This document shows positions 19,159 through 28,631 of a DNA stretch of 64,000 bases, in pieces. The position numbers and the translations under genes are program-made. The notes beneath the pieces were generated by a model. The model did no database searches. It saw only the letters and a list, made by a program, of their open reading frames with translations, and was not told the DNA's origin. Within the stretch, counting starts at the first letter, position 1; every line of letters begins with the position of its first letter. This stretch comes from Vibrio cidicii (lineage in GTDB: Bacteria; Pseudomonadota; Gammaproteobacteria; Enterobacterales; Vibrionaceae): NCBI RefSeq assembly GCF_009763805.1, contig NZ_CP046803.1:682001-746000 (forward strand). Direction: 5' to 3'.

Positions 19159-20203
19159 CTACAAGCAAGGATGCTCTTTCAATAGCTCTTGTCGCACAAT
19201 TTCAGCACCGGCGCGTAACGCATTGAGCTTGCCTCTGGCAACCTCGCGAGACAAGGGCGCCATACCACAGTTAGTACATGGGTAAAGTTTGTCGGCATCG
19301 ACAAACTGCAACGCTTGGCGTAGCGTCTGCGCGACCTCTTCAGCACTTTCAATCGTATCGGTTGCCACATCGATCGCCCCAACCATCACTTTTTTCCCGC
19401 GCACCAGTTCAAGCAATTCAAGCGGCACGCGCGAGTTGTGGCATTCGAGTGAAATGATGTCGATGTTCGATTTCTGCAACTTAGGAAAAACCGCTTCATA
19501 CTGTCGCCACTCTGTACCTAGCGTCTTTTTCCAGTCGGTATTAGCTTTGATTCCATAGCCATAGCAAATATGCACAGCCGTTTCGCATTTCAGCCCTTCA
19601 ATCGCCCGCTCTAAACAGGCAATTCCCCAATCGTTAACCTCATCAAAAAACACATTAAATGCTGGTTCATCAAACTGGATAATGTCCACCCCTGCCGCTT
19701 CTAACTCTTTCGCTTCTTGATTAAGGATTTTGGCAAACTCCCAAGCCAGTTTTTCCCGGCTTTGATAGTGGTCATCATACAGCGTATCGATCATGGTCAT
19801 CGGGCCAGGCAAAGCCCATTTAATCGGCTGGGTGGTTTGCTGGCGTAAGAACTTCGCATCTTCAACAAACACTGGTTTGAGGCGTGCCACAGGGCCGACG
19901 ACTGTCGGTACGCTGGCATCATAGCGATTGCGGATCCTCACCGTTTTGCGATTCGCAAAATCAACGCCACTCAGGTGCTCAATGAAGGTTGTTACAAAAT
20001 GCTGTCGAGTTTGCTCGCCGTCGCTAACGATATCGATTCCAGCGTGTTGCTGCTCTTGCAATGCAATGCGCAGCGCATCCTGCTTGCCATTGGCGAGTTT
20101 CTTCTCCTTGCAGTTTCCATGGAGACCATAATTTTTCCGGTTCTGCTAGCCAAGAAGGTTTCGGCAAACTGCCCGCTGTTGACGTTGGTAATAATGTTTT
20201 CAT
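19159..20203 (-). pseudogene. mesD: Folate-independent methionine synthase MesD (core-MetE), frameshifted
   Basis: The restored product is 347 aa: a MetE C-terminal catalytic domain without the N-terminal folate-binding half. Zinc ligands of MetE can be matched: His and Cys in VHICYG, Glu in SLECHNS, and Cys in PCTNCGMAPL (about residue 312). ITSD-like DIVSDGEQ and FDEPAF are also present. The frame breaks at 20098-20100: an extra A in GAAGAAACTC on the coding strand, where GEELANGKQDALRIALQEQQ is expected. The gene follows mesX (DUF1852) by 29 bp, the pairing known for MesD, which needs oxygen and MesX. Start ATG 20203; a GTG at 20215 is possible. Confidence 0.85.
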
Positions 20204-20232
20204 ATCAAAGGCCACTTATATTTTGTTATTGA

Positions 20233-21195
20233 TTATGCGTATTGCGCGGACCACTGCTCTAAGAGAGCTTGGTAAGGTTTGATAAAATACTCTTGGGCAA
20301 ATTTGCCTTGTTCAATCGCTAATCGGCTGCGCTCTTCTCGGTCATAAACAATTTGAGTTAATGAGTGGTCGGTGTTTTTCAAATTGGGTTGATAGATTTT
20401 TCCGGCTACCGCGTTGGCATTATAAATTTCAGGTCGGTAGATTTTTTGAAATGTTTCCATGGTACTGATGGTGCTAATCAACTCAAGATTGGTGTAATCA
20501 TTGAGCAAATCACCAAAGAAATAGAAAGCAAACGGCGCAACACTATTCGGCGGCATAAAATAACGCACTTGTAGGCCCATCTTTCTGAAATATTGCTCCG
20601 TCAACGAAGATTCATTGGGCTGATATTCATATCCCAACACCGGGTGTTGATTTTCGATACGGTGATAAGTTTTATTGTCCGACACACTTAAGCAGATGAC
20701 CGGACGCTTTTTAAAGCGGTTTTTATAAGCATCGGAGTGGACAAAGCACTTAAAGAGCTTGCCGTGCAACTCACCAAAGTTTTCTGGAATGCTAAACTTC
20801 GTCTGTTGCTTGTTATGATCCAATAACAACACACTAAAATCATAATCTCGCACGTAAGAGGAGAAATTATTTCCGACAATACCTTCAATGCGTTGCTGGG
20901 TTTTATGATCAACAATATTGGTTTTTAGAATTTCAATCGATGGAAAACTGTCACCAGTGCTTTCAATATCGAGATCAACAGAAATAATGTCTAACTCAAC
21001 CGAATAGCGATCGCCTTTGGGGTTATCCCAATGGGCTAATGCGTTAAATCGGCTATCAATCATTTTTAATGCATTACGCAGATTTTCTTTGCGGTACTGT
21101 CCCCGTGCTAAATTAGCAAAGTTGGTCGTAATACGTGTATTATCTTTTGGATGATAATTTTCATCAAATTCGATACTTTTAATATTAAAAATCAT
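20233..21195 (-). CDS. mesX: MesX, DUF1852 partner of MesD
   Basis: 320 aa, the DUF1852 family (putative oxygenase-like). Recognised by MIFNIKSIEFDENYHPKDNTRITTNFANLARG-type start and the central GYEYQPNESSLTEQYFRKMGLQ plus VRYFMPPNSVAPFAFYFFGD. Work on folate-independent methionine synthases assigned DUF1852 (MesX) as the partner required by MesD in aerobic bacteria; the reaction of MesX itself is not known to me. It is upstream of mesD on the same strand with a 29-bp gap, so they form one operon. No signal peptide: cytosolic. Confidence 0.88.
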   Translation of the reverse strand: MIFNIKSIEFDENYHPKDNTRITTNFANLARGQYRKENLRNALKMIDSRFNALAHWDNPKGDRYSVELDIISVDLDIESTGDSFPSIEILKTNIVDHKTQQRIEGIVGNNFSSYVRDYDFSVLLLDHNKQQTKFSIPENFGELHGKLFKCFVHSDAYKNRFKKRPVICLSVSDNKTYHRIENQHPVLGYEYQPNESSLTEQYFRKMGLQVRYFMPPNSVAPFAFYFFGDLLNDYTNLELISTISTMETFQKIYRPEIYNANAVAGKIYQPNLKNTDHSLTQIVYDREERSRLAIEQGKFAQEYFIKPYQALLEQWSAQYA

Positions 21196-21501
21196 GTTAT
21201 TTTTCCAATTCCAAAGTATAAATAATCTAATTCCTGATGCGGACTTATTTTATATTAAACCTGTACCGTCACTTTTCTTTTCGAACAAAGAGATAGCGTT
21301 CTATTTTTATATCGTTACAGGTTGCACTCTAACTATTTTTATACTGGTGAAATCAGAATAAAAGAAATGGTTTTACTTCATGCTGAACATGAGAAATATT
21401 CATGTATATTGAAATGAGCGAAGAATCGGCCGCAATGCACACCACTGGGGATAGTGGGGATAGTAAAGAGCTGTCTGTAAACTTACTCGCAGAGAAACCG
21501 C
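21196..21501. other. AT-rich region upstream of mesX
   Basis: 306 bp without a supportable gene. It must hold the mesX promoter. TGAGAAATATTCA at 21390-21402 resembles a MetR box (TGAA-N5-TTCA) with one mismatch, which would fit a methionine gene. I see no MetJ box (AGACGTCT tandem). Confidence 0.35.
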
Positions 21502-21768
21502 TTATTCACTGCTCTCAAGAAAGCGCCTGATCTGCCCTTCATCAACAATCTCTAAACCATGCTCACCTTTGCGAACAAGGCCTTTCTCCATCAGCTCTTT
21601 TACCGCGCGGCGATAAACACGGCCGATTGGCGGCACAAAAAGCGGTTCCAGCTTCTCCCCCAGACGGAGAATTTCCGTCACTGCATCCACAGCTCTGTAG
21701 TTTCCAGTCAAAAGGCATAGCCAATCAATATCACACTTTAATACTGTATTTATATACAGCTCATTCAT
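21502..21768 (-). CDS. Small winged-helix-like hypothetical protein
   Basis: 88 aa from the only ATG in frame (a stop codon lies two codons upstream). Highly charged and helical: AVDAVTEILRLGEKLEPLF, then GRVYRRAVKELMEKGLVRKG, then LEIVDEGQIRRFLESS, a layout that resembles a winged-helix fold. No family recognised. The codon use looks coding. Next to the mesX upstream region but separated by about 300 bp. Confidence 0.55.
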   Translation of the reverse strand: MNELYINTVLKCDIDWLCLLTGNYRAVDAVTEILRLGEKLEPLFVPPIGRVYRRAVKELMEKGLVRKGEHGLEIVDEGQIRRFLESSE

Positions 21769-21948
21769 ATTTGCTTATCATCGTCGCCCTTAAATGATGT
21801 GGGAAATTTCAGATAGTCAGCTATCTGAAAAATCCTTGATATTAAAGAAAATGGTCACAGTTCCAGCGTAAGCACTAAGAGCGAATAACGTGTGTTGTCT
21901 GCCCCTTCGCAGGGAGTGATGTGCTTAATCCATTTAGGAGTTATCTCA

Positions 21949-22365
21949 ATGTCTTATACCGAGACAAGTTGTCTTTGTGGCGCAGTAAAAATCACCGCTG
22001 AAAACGTCAATCCAAAGTTTACTGTGTGCCATTGTCAGTCATGCCGGACTTGGGGTGGCGCGCCATTCTTTGCCGTGAAATGTGGCACTCAAGTAAAAAT
22101 TGAAAGCGATGATAAAGTGAAAATGTATCAATCGTCATCTTGGGCATCTCGGGGCTTTTGCACTGAATGCGGAACTCATCTGTTCTATAAGTTTAAGAAA
22201 ACGGGTGAATACAATATGCCAGTTGGCCTTTTCCCCAACTTGGAAGGTTTGGAAATGGACATGCAGTATTTTAGTGATATGCGCCCTAGTTATTACTGTT
22301 TTACTAATGAGACCAAAGAAATGACCACCGCAGAGATCATGGCTTACTTCGCGGATAAGCTGTAA
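21949..22365 (+). CDS. GFA-family zinc protein (glutathione-dependent formaldehyde-activating-like)
   Basis: 138 aa from ATG 21949, with TTAGGAG 8 nt upstream. Three cysteine clusters of the GFA/CENP-V fold: CLCGAV (residues 8-13), CHCQSCR (about 30) and CTECG (about 70), which bind two zinc ions. Despite the family name, formaldehyde chemistry is not shown for most members; function here is unassigned. A GNAT gene follows 22 bp downstream, so the two may be co-transcribed. Confidence 0.85.
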   Translation: MSYTETSCLCGAVKITAENVNPKFTVCHCQSCRTWGGAPFFAVKCGTQVKIESDDKVKMYQSSSWASRGFCTECGTHLFYKFKKTGEYNMPVGLFPNLEGLEMDMQYFSDMRPSYYCFTNETKEMTTAEIMAYFADKL

Positions 22366-22387
22366 ACCATCAGAGGAGTTTGATGCA

Positions 22388-22797
22388 ATGACAATAAAAT
22401 ACGAAGAGAAAGTCCCTAGCCCACAAGAGTTCTGTGAAATGCGAGTTAAAGCCGGATTGTCGCCTAAGTCCTTAAGGCTGCGACTATCGCATTGCCCAAT
22501 AGCTTGTACGCCATTTCGGTGCGAGATGGTGATTTGTTGGTCGCCATGGGACGCGTGGTAGGAGATGGTGCATGTAACTTTGAAATCGTCGATGTTGCTG
22601 TTGACCCCAAGTATCAAGGACAAGGCTTGGGACGAAAGGTGATGGAGCACATAGATAACTATTTGGCTTCTGTTGCCTTAGAAGGCTCGTATGTCTCAAT
22701 GATTGCTGACGAGCCAGATTTTTATGAAAAACTGGGGTACAAGCTCGTTTCCCCATCAAGCCAAGGTATGACGAAAAAGTTTAAACCTCACGCATAA
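22388..22797 (+). pseudogene. GNAT-family N-acetyltransferase, frameshifted
   Basis: The restored product is 136 aa. Acetyl-CoA-binding motif A is clear: VDVAVDPKYQGQGLGRKVMEHI, followed by GSYVSMIADEPDFYEKLGYK. The N-terminal part starts at ATG 22388 after AGAGGAG and reads to SPKSL; one base is missing near 22474-22475 (AA where AAA would give SLKAATIALPNSLYAISV). It probably acetylates a small molecule. Follows the GFA gene closely. Confidence 0.75.
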
Positions 22798-22827
22798 AAA
22801 GGTTCAGTTTGGCCCTATACCACATAG

Positions 22828-22854
22828 AAAAGCGGCATCCGAAGACACCGTTTT
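22828..22854 (-). terminator. UUCG-tetraloop terminator downstream of SgrR-like gene
   Basis: On the minus strand CGGTGTC-TTCG-GATGCCG, a 7-bp stem with two wobble pairs and a UUCG loop, followed by CTTTTC. It lies about 110 bp past the SgrR-like stop. Confidence 0.6.
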
Positions 22855-22963
22855 GCAGGTGATTGGCTACCTTCACTAATCCGCAAGCAGCGCTTCTAAT
22901 GCCGCTAGTAATGCGCGCTTTTCGCCCGCCATCATGGCGTTAGCGATCATACTTCCGGCGAAA

Positions 22964-24697
22964 TTACTGACTGGCCGCTCTGCGGTTTGGCTTTGGCATG
23001 ATCACCACTTGGCTAAAATCGATCCAACCATTGGCAAGCAGATCTGGCGCCGCAATATGCTCAGAGACGTTGAGGTCCTGCTGGGTGTGGTAGAGCGGTT
23101 GGTACAAACCCCGTTCCACCAGCTCACGCTCTAAACTTTCAAAGCGCGCTAAGCGATATTCTGCTGTTTCTTGCTTCATTATCTCCACGGCTTGCCGCTT
23201 CAGCCAATGCTTGTTATCAGCGCTTAAGCATGCGTTAACTGAGGAAGTACAGAGCAGCCAGCCAAGCCACGACATGTCACTGTCATCACTAAAAACTTCA
23301 CCCGAGATGATGATATCGGCTTCTGCAAGTCGCTTTTCATTGTCGAACTCGGGAAATGGCAAAACCTCAATATTGCAATCAATACCAACCGAACTTAGCT
23401 GGTTCGCCACCTGCTCCGCCACCGCAATGTGAGTGCTCAGTTGATAGGTCAGTATAGTTAATGGCGACAGGGGCAAGCTTAAATTGAGGCCAGCCAGAAG
23501 GGGATGAGATTGTTCCACACTCGCTGGAGAAAGGTCTGGTTGGCCCATCATTCCTTGGGCTTTGGCGAGAACCTCCCCTTCCAAATCAGAAGGCGGAAGT
23601 ATGGCTGACAGCAACCCTTGTAGCCAAGCGCGATGTTCAGTGACGGCCATCCAAGAGTGACGCTGAGGATTTAACATGGCATAAACACAACCCGGTTCCC
23701 ACTGACGCTTAGCCACAAACCCCTCGCTGCCGTATTTCCTCACCTCACGCCCATGTGCCACATCGCTGTGCAAGGTAAATTCTTTGGCATTGGCGCCAAG
23801 ATTCCATATTTCAATACCATCAATCCACGGGCGATAGCCATGGTAGCGCGGAAACACACTGAGCAAAGTCCGCCACTCATTTTGTTCAACTAACATAAAT
23901 GGCCCTGCGCCGAAACGTTTTTCCCCCGACTCCTTGCTTATGCCCATTGCCGTATGGGCAAGGAGCTTGGGCAAAAGCCGAGGCATCTGATGACTAATAA
24001 AACGCAATTGCCGCTCACCATCGACGATCACCTCATCAATAAATTCAAATAGTGGCCGACAGCCGGAACAAGAGCCGATTAAACGTTCAAAGTGCGCTTT
24101 CACGCTGTGCGCGGTAAGTTCACTGCCATCATGAAAATAGAGATGTTTGCGCAGCACCACCGTCAGTGTATCGCCGCGTAACTGGTAAAGCTGGGCAAGA
24201 TCGCAGCGAAACTCAGCACTTTTGTGCTCAAAGTGGATCAATTTCGCATAGAGATAGCTGGTAATATGATGCTCTGTGCGGCGGCTAATAGAAATAGGGT
24301 CAAGCCCGTGTGTTGCACGATAAAAGGGGATCTGCAAAATATCGCTGTCACTTGGTTTGGACTGATACTGAGCCAGATAGTCACCTAAAAACGACGAACG
24401 CTCTTGTTCTGGCAGTAGCGAAATCGCGGGTTCAATCTGCCCTGCTTTTAGGTAGTGTTCGGCTTGGCGCTTAAGGCGCGCATCGACCCTTTTCAGCAGC
24501 TTAGCTTGCGGCAGGTTGCCTCGCCCAACACCAGCTTGCCAATCGAGGATCTGCTCTTTCACCAGCCGTTTAATCACCAACTGCGCATTGCGCCGAGTGC
24601 ATCCCAACGCCTCACTAAAACGATCTAATGAGACCGCTCTCCACTCATCTTGCACCAATTGATCGCGACAAAACGCGAGTGCCTGCCAATAACGCAT
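22964..24697 (-). CDS. SgrR-type regulator (HTH plus SBP_bac_5 domain)
   Basis: 577 aa, similar in length to E. coli SgrR. Residues about 1-110 form the SgrR_N winged helix (AVSLDRFSEALGCTRRNAQLVIKRLV); residues about 160-470 are a family 5 solute-binding-protein domain (LRKHLYFHDGSELTAHSVKAHFERL) used as ligand sensor in the cytoplasm. Not necessarily the glucose-phosphate SgrR, since Vibrio genomes carry several paralogues. Divergent from the MFS gene at 24788, its probable target. Confidence 0.88.
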   Translation of the reverse strand: MRYWQALAFCRDQLVQDEWRAVSLDRFSEALGCTRRNAQLVIKRLVKEQILDWQAGVGRGNLPQAKLLKRVDARLKRQAEHYLKAGQIEPAISLLPEQERSSFLGDYLAQYQSKPSDSDILQIPFYRATHGLDPISISRRTEHHITSYLYAKLIHFEHKSAEFRCDLAQLYQLRGDTLTVVLRKHLYFHDGSELTAHSVKAHFERLIGSCSGCRPLFEFIDEVIVDGERQLRFISHQMPRLLPKLLAHTAMGISKESGEKRFGAGPFMLVEQNEWRTLLSVFPRYHGYRPWIDGIEIWNLGANAKEFTLHSDVAHGREVRKYGSEGFVAKRQWEPGCVYAMLNPQRHSWMAVTEHRAWLQGLLSAILPPSDLEGEVLAKAQGMMGQPDLSPASVEQSHPLLAGLNLSLPLSPLTILTYQLSTHIAVAEQVANQLSSVGIDCNIEVLPFPEFDNEKRLAEADIIISGEVFSDDSDMSWLGWLLCTSSVNACLSADNKHWLKRQAVEIMKQETAEYRLARFESLERELVERGLYQPLYHTQQDLNVSEHIAAPDLLANGWIDFSQVVIMPKPNRRAASQ

Positions 24698-24787
24698 AAA
24701 GGTGAAATCCTATTTTTACATTTCTATTTTTCTTCATCTTTTCCTCGCGATAATAACCCCATCATTTCAGGAAGAAAGGAAAGATTG

Positions 24788-25999
24788 ATGAATACGTTAG
24801 CCGAGACACACATTTCCATTTGGCGCAGTCGCCCGTTTGTTATCCTCTTTTCCAGCGCTTTTTTTGTCGCTTTCGGCGGTCAGATTTACAACTTGGCCTT
24901 GCCGCTGCTGGTCTACGAGTTAACCCAATCCTCGCAAATAATGGGCTGGATGCGCGCGGTGGAGTTTTTACCTAATCTGCTGTTGGCGCTGTTTATTGGC
25001 GTTTGGGTTGACCGGGTCGATAAAAAACGCTGGTCCCAGGCAATGTTGCTTGGTCAAGTCGGTGTCGTGCTGGCATCTTACTGGGCGGTCGAAACTCTTG
25101 AAGCGCCGCTGTGGGTGTTGTTTCCCGCCGCGTTTGTAATGATGGCGTGTAACTACGGTTATCACAATGCGCGCATTGCGATGATGAAAAATGCGCTGGC
25201 ACAGGAGAAGCAGAATACCGCGACGGCAAGAATGAGCGCACTCAACAGTTTTATGGAAACCGCCGGGCCGGTGCTTTCGGGGGCATTGATGTTGCTTTCC
25301 GCCATTCATCACGTATTTCTCGCGGTGGCACTGTTGCTGGGATTGGCGTTTTGGCAATTGCAAAGGCTCGAATTAACCCCTAGCCCAGTAAAAGCACATC
25401 CAAATGTTTGGCGCTCACTTTATCGGGGCTGGCAGATCCTACGCGCAGAAACCGCGATGTGGTACATCACCTTGGCTGTGATGGTAATCAACACCACAGG
25501 CTCGGTGTTTTGGATCCAAGCGCTCTATTTTGCCAAAGCGCATTTGGCACTCAACTCCGTAGAAGTAAGCTACCTGATTGCCGCGTCTGGTTTGGGTGGT
25601 CTACTAGGCTCGTTCAGTGCCGACAAAGTGCGCCGCCGTATCGGGCTGGGTAAATTGCTGCTGCTTTCCATTTGTCTCGAGTCGTTTGGTTTCCTTATTC
25701 CACTCATCGCGCCGGGCGTCGTTTCACTCGCCATCGCTTTTGCTTGGGTCTCCGCCATTGGCTTGTACAGCAGCATTTGCATTTGGAGCTATCGTCAAGA
25801 AGCGTTTGCCGAAGCGCATTTAGGCCGTATCGCCGGAATTACTGGTTCGCTGTTTAAGTTGCTCATGCCAATTGGCCTTGCCGCATCGGGTTACTTAGTA
25901 GCAAGCATTGGCATGGATGCCCTGTTTATTGCTTGCTGCTGCGTTCAGCTTCTCACTGCGCTCATCCTTGGCTTGAGCCGAGTGAGAAGCCTCGCGTAG
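24788..25999 (+). CDS. MFS transporter (MFS_3/enterobactin-exporter-like)
   Basis: 403 aa from ATG 24788 (GGAAGAAAGGAAAG upstream). Twelve hydrophobic segments; loop 2-3 has GVWVDRVDKKRWSQAML, the MFS motif A (G-D-R-KR). The opening SRPFVILFSSAFFVAFGGQIYNLALPLLVYELT is typical of the MFS_3 group that exports siderophores and drugs. Substrate unknown. Controlled, by position, by the divergent SgrR-type regulator. Confidence 0.85.
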   Translation: MNTLAETHISIWRSRPFVILFSSAFFVAFGGQIYNLALPLLVYELTQSSQIMGWMRAVEFLPNLLLALFIGVWVDRVDKKRWSQAMLLGQVGVVLASYWAVETLEAPLWVLFPAAFVMMACNYGYHNARIAMMKNALAQEKQNTATARMSALNSFMETAGPVLSGALMLLSAIHHVFLAVALLLGLAFWQLQRLELTPSPVKAHPNVWRSLYRGWQILRAETAMWYITLAVMVINTTGSVFWIQALYFAKAHLALNSVEVSYLIAASGLGGLLGSFSADKVRRRIGLGKLLLLSICLESFGFLIPLIAPGVVSLAIAFAWVSAIGLYSSICIWSYRQEAFAEAHLGRIAGITGSLFKLLMPIGLAASGYLVASIGMDALFIACCCVQLLTALILGLSRVRSLA

Positions 26000-26007
26000 C
26001 GGCGCAC

Positions 26008-26386
26008 TCAACTTAACGCAATCGGCGCATGCGTTTTCGCGATGTAGAAAATCATCACAAACAGTATGCAAGTAACCGAGGTAAACACGGTTTCGCAGTT
26101 GGCGGTTGAGTTTCGGCTTAAACGCCAACATGGCACACGCCACATATGCCACCAACAGCAGCAGTTTTTCTGTCAGCCACGCATCAGTAAACGGATACTG
26201 ATTGATGGTTACACACAACACCAATGCCGAGAGCAGCATGGTTAAAGTAATCACTTTGTACGCTTTGAATGCCAGCTCACTCTCCAGCCATACCGAGCCA
26301 CGGTATCCCCAGTAGGTGCGCAGAGCAAAACTCAAAAAACTGAGTAAAATCAAGCCAACATGGGCTTTTAGCAGTAATAAGTACAT
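26008..26386 (-). pseudogene. SirB2-family membrane protein, frameshifted at C-terminus
   Basis: The restored product is 125 aa, the family's usual length, with four hydrophobic helices (LLLLKAHVGLILLSFLSFAL, then LLSALVLCVTINQYPF, LTEKLLLLVAYVACAMLAF). As given, the frame slips at about 26070 and runs into the MFS gene; removing one base restores FVMIFYIAKTHAPIAL and a stop at 26008, clear of the MFS gene. Start ATG 26386 has AAGGA upstream. SirB2 is an inner-membrane family with no firm function. Confidence 0.8.
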
Positions 26387-26763
26387 AGTCATCCTTAACA
26401 TGAAGCACATTCAAACGGACGTTTAAAGTAATTACTCTTTGTGTCAGCCACCTTGATGTGAATCAAGTGTTATTAAAATGATTTATTTATGTTTACCAAA
26501 AGCCAGTTTGATCACAAATTAGCCACAGAGATCCCGGTGAGATTCAATCAATGTCGAGTGCAGTTTTAGGTTCGCTCATGAAGTGATTTGGCCGATTGAG
26601 AAGAGCCGTATCGCACTCGTTTTTGGACAGAAACGAGCTACGCACTGAGGACAGCTTTGTTAAAAAAGTAGCTATTCACTCAGCTGAGTTTTGAATGAAA
26701 GGTGTACATGTATAGCGGCCCTTCGATTGAATTAATCTTATAAATATAAATTACTTGGGGGCT
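26387..26763. other. Intergenic region, SirB2 promoter side
   Basis: 377 bp without a supportable gene. One perfect 7-bp hairpin, CTCGTTT / AAACGAG, near 26616-26638; no U tract. The left end must contain the SirB2 promoter. Otherwise nothing seen. Confidence 0.5.
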
Positions 26764-27558
26764 TTACAATCCACTCTGTAGCTTCCGTAATAACTCTCTT
26801 GCTACCGCTTTGCCTGAGTTCGGATTTTGCCCTGTAATCAATCTTCCATCAGCAATTGCATAGGAAGTAAAGGGAATGAATCGCTTATCATAATTTGCAC
26901 CCAAAGCAATCAGTTCATCTTCAAGTGAAAACGGTACTTCGCCTGTTAAGCCTGCTAACCACTCTTCTGTATTTGAAAAGCCAGTAATGTGCCTCCCGGC
27001 AATCAGCGGTGTCCCCTCCGATGATTCAAGATTGAGTAATGCTGCGGCTCCATGACAAACAGATGTAATGTACCCGCCTTGGTTGTATATGCCCTCGGCA
27101 AGGCGCTTTAGATCCTTATTGTTTCGAAAGTCCCACATTGTTCCATGCCCTCCAGCAAAATAGATAGCAAGGTAATCGTCTGCGGTTAATTTTCTTGCAT
27201 CTAAAGTGTTGGCTAACAAGGCTTTAAAATTAGGTTCACTTAAATGACTTTTGGCCGATTTATCCATATATAACCACCCCAAGCTTCTTTCATCCAAAGG
27301 GGTTTTACCACCTAATGGGCTGGCAATATCTGCATCGAGTCCTGCTTCGATTATCAAATCGTAGAAATGCGTTAACTCCGTCAGCCACAAACCCGTTTTA
27401 TCCTCACGACTAGGGTAATCCTCATGATTTGTCACGATGATTAAGACCTTTTTTGTCTGTTGGTTATTAAAATTCAAAATGCGCTCTCCTATTGTTGAGC
27501 AGGCCAATAGTAAACTAGTACAAAACGTTAAAACGACTAACTTAACTCCACTCTTCAT
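26764..27558 (-). CDS. DJ-1/PfpI-family lipoprotein (Hsp31/glyoxalase-III-like)
   Basis: 264 aa. An N-terminal lipobox (FCTSLLLACS, Cys at residue 20) predicts membrane-anchored export. The rest is a class-I-amidotransferase-like DJ-1 fold: LIIVTN-type first strand, GLWLTELTHFYDLIIEAGLD, FAGGHGTMWDF and the nucleophile cysteine in SVCHGAAALLN with an acidic neighbour. The Hsp31/YDR533C branch detoxifies methylglyoxal. It lies 10 bp after the reductase gene, so both belong to one operon driven from the MerR-type promoter at 28530. An exported DJ-1 protein is unusual. Confidence 0.85.
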   Translation of the reverse strand: MKSGVKLVVLTFCTSLLLACSTIGERILNFNNQQTKKVLIIVTNHEDYPSREDKTGLWLTELTHFYDLIIEAGLDADIASPLGGKTPLDERSLGWLYMDKSAKSHLSEPNFKALLANTLDARKLTADDYLAIYFAGGHGTMWDFRNNKDLKRLAEGIYNQGGYITSVCHGAAALLNLESSEGTPLIAGRHITGFSNTEEWLAGLTGEVPFSLEDELIALGANYDKRFIPFTSYAIADGRLITGQNPNSGKAVARELLRKLQSGL

Positions 27559-27568
27559 CGTTTTGACT

Positions 27569-28495
27569 CTAACGATTTTCTAATAGCGTCTTTGCTAAAC
27601 CATCTCTGTAAGAGGTAATCTCAAAATCAGGGAAACGTGCCTTAAACTTGTCTGACACAAATAAGTTATCCGCTCCATAACGGGGCAGCAGTTCCTGCGT
27701 TTCTCGCACTGGTTTACTCACAAAGCTCAGAAGCTTCAATTGCCAATTTTTTAGCACGATGTAGTCACAGTTTGCCTTAAGTATGTCGCTAGCTATATCA
27801 ATTAACTGCTTGTAGGTCAGTCGGTTGTCATCACAAGGTAAATGCCATGTCTGGCCATAGGCATCTGGTGTATTTCCCAATAACGCCATTGCTTTGCTTG
27901 CATCCGGTGTGAAAATCAAGGTACGCAATGTTTTATCACTGATAAATACCTTAGCTGATTCGCCTACGCGCAACTTATCGAGTACCGTGGTATTGGTAAT
28001 ACTCTGTGTCTTACCGGGACCATAAAATTCAGGCGCACGGCAAATGATTGCTTGAACCCGTCCTTCATTCATCGCATCCAGCAGCATTTGTGCAAGCAAT
28101 CCTCTGACCCTGCCTTTTTCTCCATACGGCTCAAATCGTATTTCTTCGGTGAGTAATTCATTCGTTTGCGGGTACATGTAGGTGTTATCAAAATAGACAA
28201 GCTTTGCGTTATGCATTGCACAGGCGTCAATGACGTTACGCATCATTAGAGGAAACTGTTCTACCCACATGGCCGTATCAATTGGTAGCCCTGCGGTTAA
28301 ATAGACGACCTCTGAGCCTTCAACCGCTTTTTGGGTTTCAACAGCATCAAGAAGATTGGCACTAACTAATTCATCTGTGTCGTTTACCCTCTTTGGGTTT
28401 CTGCTTACCAGCCGAATATTATCCGTGAACTCTTTTTTCAGTGCTAAAGCGAGTTCGCTACCGATTTGGCCATTAGCCCCAAGTATTGTTTGCAT
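27569..28495 (-). CDS. NAD(P)-binding epimerase/reductase-like protein
   Basis: 308 aa Rossmann-fold protein of the extended SDR group: ILGANGQIGSELALAL at residues 4-19 is the glycine-rich dinucleotide motif, followed by LVSRNPKR. YDNTYMYP (an aligned YxxxK-like region is degenerate) and ICRAPEFYGPGKTQS resemble NAD-dependent epimerase/dehydratases. Likely reduces or isomerises a small carbonyl compound; substrate unknown. First gene of the operon with the DJ-1 lipoprotein, downstream of an optimised MerR-type promoter. Confidence 0.82.
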   Translation of the reverse strand: MQTILGANGQIGSELALALKKEFTDNIRLVSRNPKRVNDTDELVSANLLDAVETQKAVEGSEVVYLTAGLPIDTAMWVEQFPLMMRNVIDACAMHNAKLVYFDNTYMYPQTNELLTEEIRFEPYGEKGRVRGLLAQMLLDAMNEGRVQAIICRAPEFYGPGKTQSITNTTVLDKLRVGESAKVFISDKTLRTLIFTPDASKAMALLGNTPDAYGQTWHLPCDDNRLTYKQLIDIASDILKANCDYIVLKNWQLKLLSFVSKPVRETQELLPRYGADNLFVSDKFKARFPDFEITSYRDGLAKTLLENR

Positions 28496-28529
28496 ACTGA
28501 TTTACCTCATTGGATGTCGTGTATGTTGA

Positions 28530-28560
28530 ATCATAAGGTTAAAGTTAACTTTAATGTCAA
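28530..28560 (-). promoter_or_regulatory. MerR-type promoter for the reductase/DJ-1 operon
   Basis: Minus strand: TTGACA, 19-bp spacer, TATGAT. The spacer carries the dyad TTAAAGTTAACTTTAA. A 19-bp spacer with a dyad centred between -35 and -10 is the signature of MerR-family activation. It lies 35 bp upstream of the reductase start. Confidence 0.75.
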
Positions 28561-28631
28561 TGGCTGAATTTCAAACTTTTTTAGTCATCTCAATATCAAC
28601 ATCACAAACACAATTTCTTCGTTTGCCACTA

